This document shows positions 23,716 to 31,594 of a stretch of 39,464 bases of DNA, in pieces. The notes below the pieces were generated by a model. It saw only the letters and a list, made by a program, of their open reading frames with translations, searched no databases and was not told the DNA's origin. The translations under genes and the position numbers were made by a program. Every line of letters starts with the position of its first letter. The stretch's first letter is position 1. This DNA is from Bacteroidota bacterium (GTDB lineage: Bacteria > Bacteroidota > Rhodothermia > Rhodothermales > UBA10348): the NCBI GenBank assembly GCA_022567305.1, contig JADFHF010000036.1, positions 1-39,464 on the forward strand, in the 5' to 3' direction.

Positions 23716-23891
23716 GGTCTTCTGCCCAAGCTGCTCGGTCCAAAGATTAGCTCATTGGATTAGTATACCATCAGCCATTAGAGTCGGGTAATCCGTAGAT
23801 TCCGTCCTTCTTTGAGGATCGTAAACGGAATTTATGCATTTCGGCCTGTTTCTGATGACTTGCGATCCAAAATGGAACTCGATCTCAATCT

Positions 23892-24584
23892 ATGTCCAAG
23901 GCTCCCGGTACAGAAGCAGGAATATCGCTGACGGGCGAAACGTTCCGGAAGTTAACACATCTCTTTGCGCTCATCGGTCCGCTTGTAGCGTGGATGATCG
24001 GGACGAAAAATTCGTTGGGTATCATAATTCCACTCGCATTGACGGGCGTGGGAACCGATTATTTGCGTGTACGATCGCCCGGATTCAAAGCGTTCATCGA
24101 ACGGAATTTTGGAAGAATGATGCGGACGCACGAACTGCCGGCGATTGGAGAACCCGTTATTCTGAATGGAGCCACGTGGACGACGATGGCTTTCATGTTG
24201 TTACTTCTCGTTTTTGACTTGGAAATCGTCGTGACGATGTTCTCTGTATGCATGATTGGAGATGGTGCGGCGGCTATGATCGGTCGTCGCATCGGGCGAC
24301 ATAAGTGGGGGCGATCAGGATGTTCGGTAGAGGGGTCGGTCGCGTATTTCATTTTTGGTGTTGCCACAGCCCTTCTCATAGGCGGAGGAGGACTTCTCGA
24401 AATTGGGCCCTTTTCCTTTCCTCTACTCTCGCTCGTAGCCGGAACGGCGGTAGGAACTATCGCTGAAATCGTGCCGATTCCGATCGACGACAATATGGCT
24501 GCTCCGGTTGGAGCAGCAGCGTCGATGGCTCTGGTCCTTCAGTTTGGATACGGAATTCCGTTGGAGTATTTCCCGGCTTTCTAA
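23892..24584 (+). CDS. Polyprenol/diacylglycerol kinase-like membrane protein (SEC59/DGK1/VTE5 type)
   Basis: A 230-residue membrane protein. It begins with a short polar part (TGETFRKLTHLFALIGPLVA, the R-K-x-x-H-x-x motif of the CTP-dependent lipid kinase family) and contains helices at LGIIIPLALTGVG, AFMLLLLVFDLEIVVTMFSV, YFIFGVATALLIGG and LVAGTAVGTIAEIV. The patch MIGDGAAAMIGRRIGRHKWG, then EGSVAYFIFG, and the closing PIPIDDNMAAPVGAA are characteristic of dolichol kinase, phytol kinase and related cytidylyltransferase-like proteins. It likely phosphorylates a membrane lipid alcohol. The stop overlaps the start of the lipase gene by one base (TAATG), so the two are coupled. Confidence 0.8.
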   Translation: MSKAPGTEAGISLTGETFRKLTHLFALIGPLVAWMIGTKNSLGIIIPLALTGVGTDYLRVRSPGFKAFIERNFGRMMRTHELPAIGEPVILNGATWTTMAFMLLLLVFDLEIVVTMFSVCMIGDGAAAMIGRRIGRHKWGRSGCSVEGSVAYFIFGVATALLIGGGGLLEIGPFSFPLLSLVAGTAVGTIAEIVPIPIDDNMAAPVGAAASMALVLQFGYGIPLEYFPAF

Positions 24585-25468
24585 TGCAACCAAAGCGCAA
24601 AAAACAACCCGTTGTCGAACTCACGCGGAGCGCGCTCAAAAGGATTGCCGGGCTCGACGAATTTCCTCAGCCGGCCGTCATACCGGTTCGCTACCCTGTC
24701 GTGCTGATGCATGGATTCGGAATGCTCGCCATTTTCCTCCGGGGTGGACATCTTCACGACGAAGCCATTTATCTCCGACTCCGTGGAGTAGCGGCGTACG
24801 CACCGAATGTCTCTCCGTACCACACGGTTCCGGTACGCGCAGAAATGTGGCAAGATCGGATTCGGAAAATTCTGGAAGAGACGCGAGCAGACGCAATCAA
24901 TTTGATCGCCCATTCAATGGGCGGATTGGATGCCCGATTTATGATTTCGGAGCTGGGCATGCACAATTTTGTCGCCTCGCTGGTGACCATGTCCACGCCG
25001 CACCGCGGCTCTCCGGTGGCCGATGTTGTGCTGGAATCACCCGAGCGGGTTCAGGGATGGCTCACGGATGCGGCAAATTGGGCAGGCAGTTCGGTGTTGG
25101 AAGGAGGCGGTTCAGATTTCCGTCGGGCAATTCACGACCTGACCCCGGGACACGTAATTGAGACATTTAACGAACAGGTCCAGGATCACGAGAGTGTACG
25201 CTACTGGTCATATTCCGGTCGAGCCGGCAAAGGAACGGATATCGGCATCAATCCCCTTCTTCGCCCTCAGAACACCATGATTTACAAGCGCGAGGGTGTC
25301 AACGATGGCTTTGTCTCCGTTGAGTCTTCGAAATGGGGAACGCACCTGGGCAACGTCGACGCTGACCATGCCCAGCAAATCGGAATAGATCTGACACCGT
25401 CGGGATCGTTCGATTCTACCAAGTTTTACGCCGGAATCGTTTCAATGCTCGGCGCCGAAGACTTGTAG
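24584..25468 (+). CDS. Triacylglycerol lipase / esterase
   Basis: A 294-residue alpha/beta hydrolase of the bacterial lipase family I. Marks: oxyanion segment PVVLMHGFGM (about residues 36-45), nucleophile elbow AHSMGGLDARFM (Ser near 110), acid in VNDGFVSVESSKWG (Asp near 241) and the catalytic His in NVDADHAQQIG (near 261). This order matches Pseudomonas/Burkholderia-type lipases, where DGxVxxxSxxWG and DH are conserved. No signal peptide is seen; the N-terminus is basic (MQPKRKKQPVV), so export is uncertain. It is translationally coupled with the lipid-kinase-like gene, suggesting a joint role in lipid turnover. Confidence 0.9.
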   Translation: MQPKRKKQPVVELTRSALKRIAGLDEFPQPAVIPVRYPVVLMHGFGMLAIFLRGGHLHDEAIYLRLRGVAAYAPNVSPYHTVPVRAEMWQDRIRKILEETRADAINLIAHSMGGLDARFMISELGMHNFVASLVTMSTPHRGSPVADVVLESPERVQGWLTDAANWAGSSVLEGGGSDFRRAIHDLTPGHVIETFNEQVQDHESVRYWSYSGRAGKGTDIGINPLLRPQNTMIYKREGVNDGFVSVESSKWGTHLGNVDADHAQQIGIDLTPSGSFDSTKFYAGIVSMLGAEDL

Positions 25469-25477
25469 TGGGAAGCT

Positions 25478-25948
25478 TTATTGCAGACTGATGTCTCCAT
25501 AAGAGACCAACTCGCCCAGGCGATCGAAAACGAAGAGCCGGATCAACCCGGTTCTTCCCAATATTGCTGGACTGAATCGGAGAACATAGGCGCCAGGCTG
25601 AGAGGAATTTAGAATTTCAGCAAGGAGCCGAAGAGAGCCACTGCCGTCGTCTGCCCGTAGTACCAAGCCTCCCGGGATCGCATCAAATTCCTGGATCGAA
25701 ACGGGCACCGTCACGAATTGACCGAAACTCGGATTGGGATACGCAGGGTCGATTCGAATCTTTCCGAAATAGATTGGAGCCGTCCGCCAATCGTCTTCAT
25801 CCTCGGAACCGATGACACCGTCTGCATCGGTCGATGTGAAACCCGACGGAGGCCGACCCGCGTCCTCTTCGAAATCGTTCTGCTGCTTTTGCGAGTCGCA
25901 CGCCGATACATGGAGTCCAAAAAGAATGACGAAGAAAAGTCTGAGCAT
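25478..25948 (-). CDS. Small lipoprotein with a sorting-domain-like C-terminus
   Basis: The frame can be extended upstream to 26164, but the ATG at 25948 is chosen because it gives a good lipoprotein signal directly (MLRLFFVILFGLHVSAC, lipobox VSAC) and because upstream sequence is a 17-bp tandem repeat, not a protein-like stretch. The mature 140 residues include an acidic linker (FEEDAGRPPSG...GSEDEDDW) and a beta-rich end, DPAYPNPSFGQFVTVPVSIQ ... GLIRLFVFDRLGELVSYGD, which resembles a type IX secretion sorting domain (YPNPF...VYDxLGxxV). Function unknown. It is divergent from the ABC ATPase gene at 26166. Confidence 0.65.
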   Translation of the reverse strand: MLRLFFVILFGLHVSACDSQKQQNDFEEDAGRPPSGFTSTDADGVIGSEDEDDWRTAPIYFGKIRIDPAYPNPSFGQFVTVPVSIQEFDAIPGGLVLRADDGSGSLRLLAEILNSSQPGAYVLRFSPAILGRTGLIRLFVFDRLGELVSYGDISLQ

Positions 25949-25949
25949 G

Positions 25950-26026
25950 ATTCTGGGCAAGATCGTATTCTGGGCGAAATCGCATTCTGGGAGAAATTGC
26001 ATTCTGGGCGAGATCGTATTCCGGGC
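25950..26026. repeat. 17-bp tandem repeat, about 4.5 copies, touching a start codon
   Basis: Units begin at 25950, 25967, 25984, 26001 and 26018. The consensus is ATTCTGGGCGAGATCGT, with a few substitutions (A for C in unit 3; the fifth unit is partial, ATTCCGGGC). The array begins 2 bases before the ATG of the minus-strand lipoprotein gene, so it occupies its ribosome-binding and leader region. The unit length is not a multiple of three, which argues against a coding role. Confidence 0.9.
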
Positions 26027-26165
26027 CGACCGAGTGTCCGCAACTACAAACGCGTCTTTCTGGCGGGCGGTTTCGTAGAGTGGCACGAGAGATGCTGAAA
26101 TGCCCGATTGAAATTTTCTGAGGTGCGCCGCAAAGAATTGAGTTTCAGAAACGTATCCGAACAAC

Positions 26166-26990
26166 GTGTTTACGTATTCATCATCAGGGTTGACGGTCGA
26201 ACTGGGTAAGAAAGAGATTCTGCACGGTCTCGAATTTCAGGTGGAAAGTGGCCAGTGGATTGGACTCCTGGGTCCAAATGGGGCCGGGAAAACGACCTTG
26301 CTCCGCGCGATGGCTGGACTACTCGAATATCACGGTTCGTTGAAGCTGTTGGACCGGGAAATCCGCGATTATCGACCCCGCGAAAGGGCAAAACGACTGG
26401 CTCTCGTGCGCCAGACACACGCGTTGGCGTTTGATTTTCGTGTAGATGAACTGGTGCTCCTCGGCCGGTCACCGTACAAGTCACTTCTGTCTGTGTATGA
26501 TAATTCGGACCTCGACCGGGTATCCGTGGCGCTTTCGCTCGTAGACCTCAAGGGTTTCAGAGAAAGGGTCATGTCCTCGCTCAGTGGCGGCGAACAGCAA
26601 CGGGTTTTCCTAGCGCAGGCCCTCGTACAGGAAGCGGATATCCTGTTATTGGATGAACCAACAACCCATCTCGACGTGCACCACCAGTATGAGTTTTTGT
26701 ATCGTGTGCAGGAATTTGTTTCTGAAGGAAAAACCGTTGTAGGCGCCTTCCACGATTTGGAACTGGCAGCTCGATTCTCCACACATCTGCTAATACTTCA
26801 GCACGGTAATCTCGTGGCCTCGGGACCACCTGAGCTGATTTTGAATGAATCGCTCATTGCAGACGTGTTCGAGATGGACGCGGCTGTTTTATCAGGAGAA
26901 ACGGCGGCGGATTCTTCCATGGGATCTTCTACTGAAACAGCACCGCTACGTATCATGTACCAGCGCCCGCTGAAATCCAACCGCAAGTGA
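26166..26990 (+). CDS. btuD: ABC transporter ATPase, cobalamin/siderophore (BtuD/FecE) type
   Basis: A 274-residue ATPase of the FecE/BtuD/FhuC class. Walker A is GPNGAGKTT (about 37-45), the Q-loop region is LALVRQTHALAFDFRVDELV with LGRSPY, typical of iron-siderophore and B12 importers, the signature is LSGGEQQRV (about 138), and Walker B is ILLLDEPTTHLD (about 159). The start is GTG 26166. The cobalamin adenosyltransferase gene follows after 42 bases, which favours vitamin B12 as the cargo, but the permease and binding protein are not in this neighbourhood. The symbol is therefore tentative. Confidence 0.8.
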   Translation: MFTYSSSGLTVELGKKEILHGLEFQVESGQWIGLLGPNGAGKTTLLRAMAGLLEYHGSLKLLDREIRDYRPRERAKRLALVRQTHALAFDFRVDELVLLGRSPYKSLLSVYDNSDLDRVSVALSLVDLKGFRERVMSSLSGGEQQRVFLAQALVQEADILLLDEPTTHLDVHHQYEFLYRVQEFVSEGKTVVGAFHDLELAARFSTHLLILQHGNLVASGPPELILNESLIADVFEMDAAVLSGETAADSSMGSSTETAPLRIMYQRPLKSNRK

Positions 26991-27032
26991 TGGATTCGCT
27001 TCCACCTTTTATCTAGCTGATTTCCGGTTGAA

Positions 27033-27584
27033 ATGAAGATTTATACCAAAACGGGAGATTCGGGAACGACCGGGCTGTTTGGAGGGCCGCGCGTGTTGAA
27101 GTCTGATTCCCGTATTGCCGCCTATGGTACGGTGGACGAACTGAATGCGGTTATCGGGTTGGCCAGATCGTTCTTAGCAGACGGCGAGGCTACAGAAGTC
27201 GATCCGATGCTCGGCGATATTCAGGTGGAATTGTTTGTGCTGGGAGCAGACTTGGCAACACCGTCGGAAGCCAAAGTCGACGTCCCGAGAATCGAGGCGA
27301 ACCACGTCGAGCAGCTTGAAATAAAGATCGACCAGTTGGAAGAAAGACTTCCTCCACTGACGAAGTTTATCCTTCCAGGTGGGGGCCCAGCCGGTGCTGC
27401 ACTTCACACCGCACGAACCGTTTGTAGACGGGCGGAAAGGCTGGTCGTCCAGTTGCAGCAGGAAGTTTCAATCGGACCGGAATCGCTTACCTATTTGAAT
27501 CGACTGTCTGATTTCCTGTTCGTGGCTTCCCGATTCATAAACCGGTGCGCCGGTCAGGAAGAGGAAACATGGACACCCAGTTGA
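27033..27584 (+). CDS. Cob(I)yrinic acid a,c-diamide adenosyltransferase (PduO type)
   Basis: A 183-residue ATR that transfers the adenosyl group of ATP to cob(I)alamin. The family start KIYTKTGDSGTTGLFGG (residues 2-18, ATP-binding loop), YGTVDELNAVIGLAR, the LPGGGPAGAALHTARTVCRR segment (about 112-132) and AERLVVQ ... YLNRLSDFLFVASRFIN are all present. Length is usual for the PduO/CobO-2 type. It lies just downstream of the ABC ATPase on the same strand and probably in one transcript, a cobalamin uptake and activation unit. Confidence 0.95.
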   Translation: MKIYTKTGDSGTTGLFGGPRVLKSDSRIAAYGTVDELNAVIGLARSFLADGEATEVDPMLGDIQVELFVLGADLATPSEAKVDVPRIEANHVEQLEIKIDQLEERLPPLTKFILPGGGPAGAALHTARTVCRRAERLVVQLQQEVSIGPESLTYLNRLSDFLFVASRFINRCAGQEEETWTPS

Positions 27585-27654
27585 TGTCCGATTGGGTGAA
27601 CGATCGGCTCCAGTCTTGTATTTCTCGCTATTTGTAACTTCGAGCCTGGTAGAT

Positions 27655-28231
27655 TTCGAGCGTCAACGGAGATCATCGCGTTCTGATCAACGACACGATT
27701 GATGCAGGAAATTGGGTTCAGGTTTCCCTGGGATCACGCCGCAAAACAGCCTTGCTATTGGCTCTCGGGTTAAAATCGATGCCGGTGGCCTGACCTGCAT
27801 TCGCAGTGTCAGCGGTGGCGACAGTTTCTGCTCACAAAGCAATAGCGTGCTTCAGTTCGGCATGGGTGATGCCACGGTTATCGACGAGTTGAGGGTGTAT
27901 GGGGGAAGTCGGCCAGTGGTCATCGAGAGCGGAATGGCTGTCAACCAGCGGTGTGTCTCCCGCCACATCGCCCATCACCCGGCAGATGGGCGTAGTCCCT
28001 CAACCTTTCGGACTCGATCAAAATTATCCTAATCCCTTCAATCCACCTACGGCCATCTCATTCCAAATGGCTGAACCCGCCCAGGCACGCCTTGCATTCT
28101 AAAACCTGTATGGGCAAAAGGTAGCGGTGCTCGTAGATGACTTCCTACCGGGCGGAATCCACCAAATGGGATTCGACGGTCAAGACCTCGCCAGCAGATC
28201 ATACGTTTATTCGCTAACCACCCGTGCTTAG
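27655..28231 (+). pseudogene. Relic of an ASPIC/UnbV protein with type IX secretion tail
   Basis: In broken frames the text reads VNGDHRVLINDTIDAGNWVQ, then a frameshift near 27725, then NSLAIGSRVKIDAGGLTCIR, SVSGGDSFCSQSNSVLQFGM, GDATVIDELRV: this is the ASPIC/UnbV domain (pattern GARVxVxAGGxxQxREVxxGxxxxSQxxxxxHFGLG). After another shift near 27950 follows FGLDQNYPNPFNPPTAISFQ, then LAF, a stop, NLYGQKVAVLVDDFLPGG, and SYVYSLTTRA: a type IX secretion C-terminal sorting domain. At least two frameshifts and one nonsense codon break it. Only the last 190 codons of what would be a large FG-GAP-type surface protein remain. Confidence 0.75.
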
Positions 28232-28325
28232 ATGTACAACACCCGAATCTGGTCGCTTGTACAGTGACCTGAAGGGCATCTACGGCTATATTTAGGCTCT
28301 GTCTCTAACTTATTGTTATTTTAGC

Positions 28326-28357
28326 CGATGCTCTGAGGGTCAGCATCGTTATTTTCA
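28326..28357 (+). terminator. Hairpin with T-rich tail
   Basis: CGATGCT (28326-28332) pairs perfectly with AGCATCG (28342-28348) over a 9-base loop, followed by TTATTTTC. It lies between the T9SS relic and the M23 gene and is a plausible Rho-independent terminator, maybe left from the relic. Confidence 0.5.
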
Positions 28358-28433
28358 GTCAAAACCCGGTTCTTCGGGTTCATTTTAAAGGTCTCTTCGA
28401 CTCATCACCTCAACCTGCGCCCTGTAGCGGTTC

Positions 28434-29753
28434 ATGTCAAAACGTCTTTTTTTTGTAGTCGTTTTCTGCCTGATACTCGCTTTCATCGTCTTTTTGATGA
28501 TGAAACCGGGAATTGGAGCGATCTCTGACGAGAGCGACCACATCGTCGCGATGGCGGACGAATCACACGAGCAACCCATAGAGTTCGACGAATATGGCTT
28601 CTCGCTTTCGGAATATGAGCGTATCGATGCCAGAATCCGCCGGAATCAGACGTTCGCAGATTTACTCGTCCCACACAACGTCCCTTACGGCGCCATCGTT
28701 AAGATCGCCGCTGCGTCGAAGGGCGTTTTTGATGTACGCCGCCTGAGAGCAAACAACAGGTATCGAATCTACCGGGACGATTCCCTTGGAACGCCGCTGT
28801 ATATGGTCTATCAGCAGGACCGCATTCGATATGTGGTTTTCGACCTGCATGAGGGGCTCGACGCGCGAGCAGAGGAAAGACCGATAACCGTAAAGGAAAA
28901 AGCGATCACCGGAGTCATCAATTCCTCCCTCTATGAGACGCTGCTTGAGCAAGGGGCCAGTCCGATTCTGGCCTATGAACTTTCCGAAGTCTACGCGTGG
29001 CAAGTCGATTTCTACCGGATACAGCAGGGCGACTTCTTCAAAGTGATCTATGACGAACTCTGGGTCGGCGACGATCGGATTGGGATTGGGAAGATCCATG
29101 CCGCGAGATTCAATCACATGGGGGCTGATCACTTCGCTTTCCATTATCAAGAGGATGACGTCGACGAACACTATGATGAAACCGGTGCGAGTCTGCGAAA
29201 GGCTTTCCTGATGACTCCGGTCAGGTACTCGCGCATTAGCTCGGGCTACACCTCAAGGCGGTATCACCCTGTGCAGAAAGTGTACAGGGCACACCTCGGT
29301 ACCGATTATGTTGCTCCCTATGGCACCCCCATCCAGTCGACAGGAGATGGCATTGTGCAGGAAGCCAGATTTCGAGGAGGCAACGGCAACTGGGTAAAGA
29401 TTCGACACAACGGCACCTATACGACGGGGTATTTGCACATGTCGCGCATTGCCAAGGGGATACGACCGGGTGTTCGAGTGAAACAGGGGCAAGTCATTGG
29501 ATACGTCGGACACACCGGCCTGGCAACGGGCAATCACGTTTGCTATCGTTTTTGGAAAAATGGAACACAGGTAAATCACCGTCGCCAGAAAATTCCGAGT
29601 GTGGGCCCCATTCCGGATCAGTACCGGAACGCGTTCGAAAAAGTCCGGGATATCTACCTCGCCGCTCTTTCTATCGAACCTGAAGAATTCCTTGCTCCTG
29701 CCTATGCGATGCTTCTCGGCTACTCACAGAAACTAGCCAATTCCGGGCCATAG
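28434..29753 (+). CDS. M23 family metallopeptidase (murein endopeptidase)
   Basis: A 439-residue cell-wall hydrolase. The N-terminus has one membrane anchor (LFFVVVFCLILAFIVFLMM, residues 5-23). The middle part (residues 60-270: FADLLVPHNVPYGAIVKIAA, NNRYRIYRDDSLGTPLYMVY) is the OapA/LysM-like region usual in Bacteroidota members. The peptidase domain has HLGTDYVAPYGTPI (first Zn His and Asp, about 286-290), GYLHMSRI, and GNHVCYRFWKNG (about 365). The usual HxH reads HVC, as in many Bacteroidota relatives. It probably cleaves peptidoglycan crosslinks in the periplasm. Compare the broken relative at 4981-5460. Confidence 0.9.
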   Translation: MSKRLFFVVVFCLILAFIVFLMMKPGIGAISDESDHIVAMADESHEQPIEFDEYGFSLSEYERIDARIRRNQTFADLLVPHNVPYGAIVKIAAASKGVFDVRRLRANNRYRIYRDDSLGTPLYMVYQQDRIRYVVFDLHEGLDARAEERPITVKEKAITGVINSSLYETLLEQGASPILAYELSEVYAWQVDFYRIQQGDFFKVIYDELWVGDDRIGIGKIHAARFNHMGADHFAFHYQEDDVDEHYDETGASLRKAFLMTPVRYSRISSGYTSRRYHPVQKVYRAHLGTDYVAPYGTPIQSTGDGIVQEARFRGGNGNWVKIRHNGTYTTGYLHMSRIAKGIRPGVRVKQGQVIGYVGHTGLATGNHVCYRFWKNGTQVNHRRQKIPSVGPIPDQYRNAFEKVRDIYLAALSIEPEEFLAPAYAMLLGYSQKLANSGP

Positions 29754-29918
29754 GACCTGTTTTCTGCGGTTTAACGAGACCTTCTCACGTCCCGGTTGTT
29801 CGGCAGTTATAAGCCGCTATCTTTCGGGAATACTACGCGTAATTCGCAGGAGTTAACGTGTGGCCCGACCCCGTATCTGAGAGATTTCTGGTCGTATCAC
29901 TTTATTGGAGGATTCAAA

Positions 29919-31583
29919 ATGATGGCAAGAGCCTGTTTTATTCTGGTCGTCGGATGTTATTCGATTTTGGGATTAACGTCCAGCGCGGTTGGACAGATGA
30001 CAACCGAGCCGGTCGACGACGAGGCGATCGAGATGATCAGGGCGGAAGGCCTTGAAAACAGCCGTGTGATGGAGTTCATGAGCTGGATGACGGATGTGTA
30101 TGGTGGCAGGCTAACGGGTTCGCCTGCTCTCGACGGAGCCACCGAGTGGGCACTTGAGACGTTTAAAGAGCTTGGACTCGAAAATGTACATAAAGAAGCC
30201 TGGGGACCGTTTGGTCGGGGCTGGACCGTTGAATACATGAATATGCAGGCCAGCACGCCCTATGGTGGTTTTCTGGTGACCGCTTATCCCAAAGCTTGGA
30301 CCCCAGGAACGGATGGTCAGGTATCGGGCGAAGTAATTTTTGTCGAAGCGTCTAGCGTGGACGACTTTGAAAAGTATCGAGGAATGCTCAGGGATAAGAT
30401 CGTCTTGATTCAGGAAATCCGTGATCTGGAAGAACCGTTTGACCCGACTGCACGTCGGCTTGATGAGGCTCGACTGCTGAGTATGGCAAATGCAGTGCCT
30501 GGGGGCAGGCGCCGAGGCTTCCGCATGAGTGACGAGCGCAGGGCTCAGATGATGTTCCAGCGCGAGCTCAACAACTTCATTTTCTCAGAAAAGCCTCTGG
30601 CCATTTTGGATCGAGGAAGACAAGGAGACTACGGGACCATTTTCGTCTCCAGTGCAGCTGTTCCATCGCCTACCGAAACCGGTGGCGGATTGGGTCGCGG
30701 CGTTCGCGCATGGGATCTGTCGAAACCAGAAACCATTCCACAATTGACGGTCGCCGTAGAACATTACAACCGAATGATGAGGCTCCTGGAACTCGGAATA
30801 TCCGTCGAGATGGATCTTCATCTTCGAGTCGCCTTTAACGACGACGATCCGATGGAATATAACATTGTGGGCGAGATTCCGGGTACGGACCCCGTAATTG
30901 GAGATGAAGTCGTCATGGTGGGCGCGCATTTTGATTCATGGCACGCCGGAACGGGAGCAACGGACAATGCTGCTGGATCGTCGGTCATGGTCGAGGTCAT
31001 GCGGATTCTGAAGTCGGTTTATGCCCAAAAAGGCACGAGCCCTCGCCGAACGATTCGAATTGCTCTGTGGACCGGTGAAGAACAAGGATTGAATGGATCT
31101 CGCGCGTACGTGAGTCAGCATTTTGCCGAATCCGCGGGACGCGGTCAACCACCATCAAAGATTCTTCCGGAGCACGAGACCTTCTCGGCATACTACAACA
31201 TGGACAACGGTACGGGAAAAGTTCGAGGTGTGTACCTGCAGGGGAACGAGCGCGTCTCTTCTATTTTCCGATCCTGGCTGGCACCATTCAACGATCTCGG
31301 AGCGGCTACGTTGACACTTAGTCATACAGGCGGTACCGATCATCTCGCCTTCGACGGCGTCGGGTTGCCCGGCTTCCAGTTCATTCAGGAGCCGATAGCC
31401 TACGGCTCGAAAACGCACCACTCCAACATGGATGTATACGATCATGTGATTCCTGAAGACCTCAAACAAGCAGCCACGATCATCGCCTCGTTCACCTATC
31501 ACACGGCGGAAAGAGACGAAAAACTTCCGCGCAAGGATCTTCCTAGACCAGCCGATACGTCCTCGCCCGTCTCAAGCCGCTAG
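29919..31583 (+). CDS. Exported M28 family metallopeptidase
   Basis: 554 residues from ATG 29919, chosen over an earlier start because GGAGGA lies 6 bases upstream and a signal peptide (FILVVGCYSILGLTSSAVGQ) follows. The zinc-ligand set of the M28 aminopeptidase/carboxypeptidase Q type is complete: His in GAHFDSWHAGTGATDNAAG (about residue 336) and Asp (349) in the same segment, Glu-Glu in WTGEEQGLNGS (about 387), Asp in YNMDNGTG (about 428) and His in THHSNMDVYD (about 501). A PA-like insert precedes the catalytic domain (ASSVDDFEKYRGMLRDKIVL). It degrades peptides in the periplasm or outside the cell. The aldehyde dehydrogenase gene follows after 11 bases. Confidence 0.92.
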   Translation: MMARACFILVVGCYSILGLTSSAVGQMTTEPVDDEAIEMIRAEGLENSRVMEFMSWMTDVYGGRLTGSPALDGATEWALETFKELGLENVHKEAWGPFGRGWTVEYMNMQASTPYGGFLVTAYPKAWTPGTDGQVSGEVIFVEASSVDDFEKYRGMLRDKIVLIQEIRDLEEPFDPTARRLDEARLLSMANAVPGGRRRGFRMSDERRAQMMFQRELNNFIFSEKPLAILDRGRQGDYGTIFVSSAAVPSPTETGGGLGRGVRAWDLSKPETIPQLTVAVEHYNRMMRLLELGISVEMDLHLRVAFNDDDPMEYNIVGEIPGTDPVIGDEVVMVGAHFDSWHAGTGATDNAAGSSVMVEVMRILKSVYAQKGTSPRRTIRIALWTGEEQGLNGSRAYVSQHFAESAGRGQPPSKILPEHETFSAYYNMDNGTGKVRGVYLQGNERVSSIFRSWLAPFNDLGAATLTLSHTGGTDHLAFDGVGLPGFQFIQEPIAYGSKTHHSNMDVYDHVIPEDLKQAATIIASFTYHTAERDEKLPRKDLPRPADTSSPVSSR

Positions 31584-31594
31584 TCCGGCCGCAA

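Noticed and set aside
25949-26164. Longer start for the 25478 lipoprotein, adding 72 residues
   Set aside because: The extension is the 17-bp tandem repeat read as protein and would bury the lipoprotein signal inside the protein.
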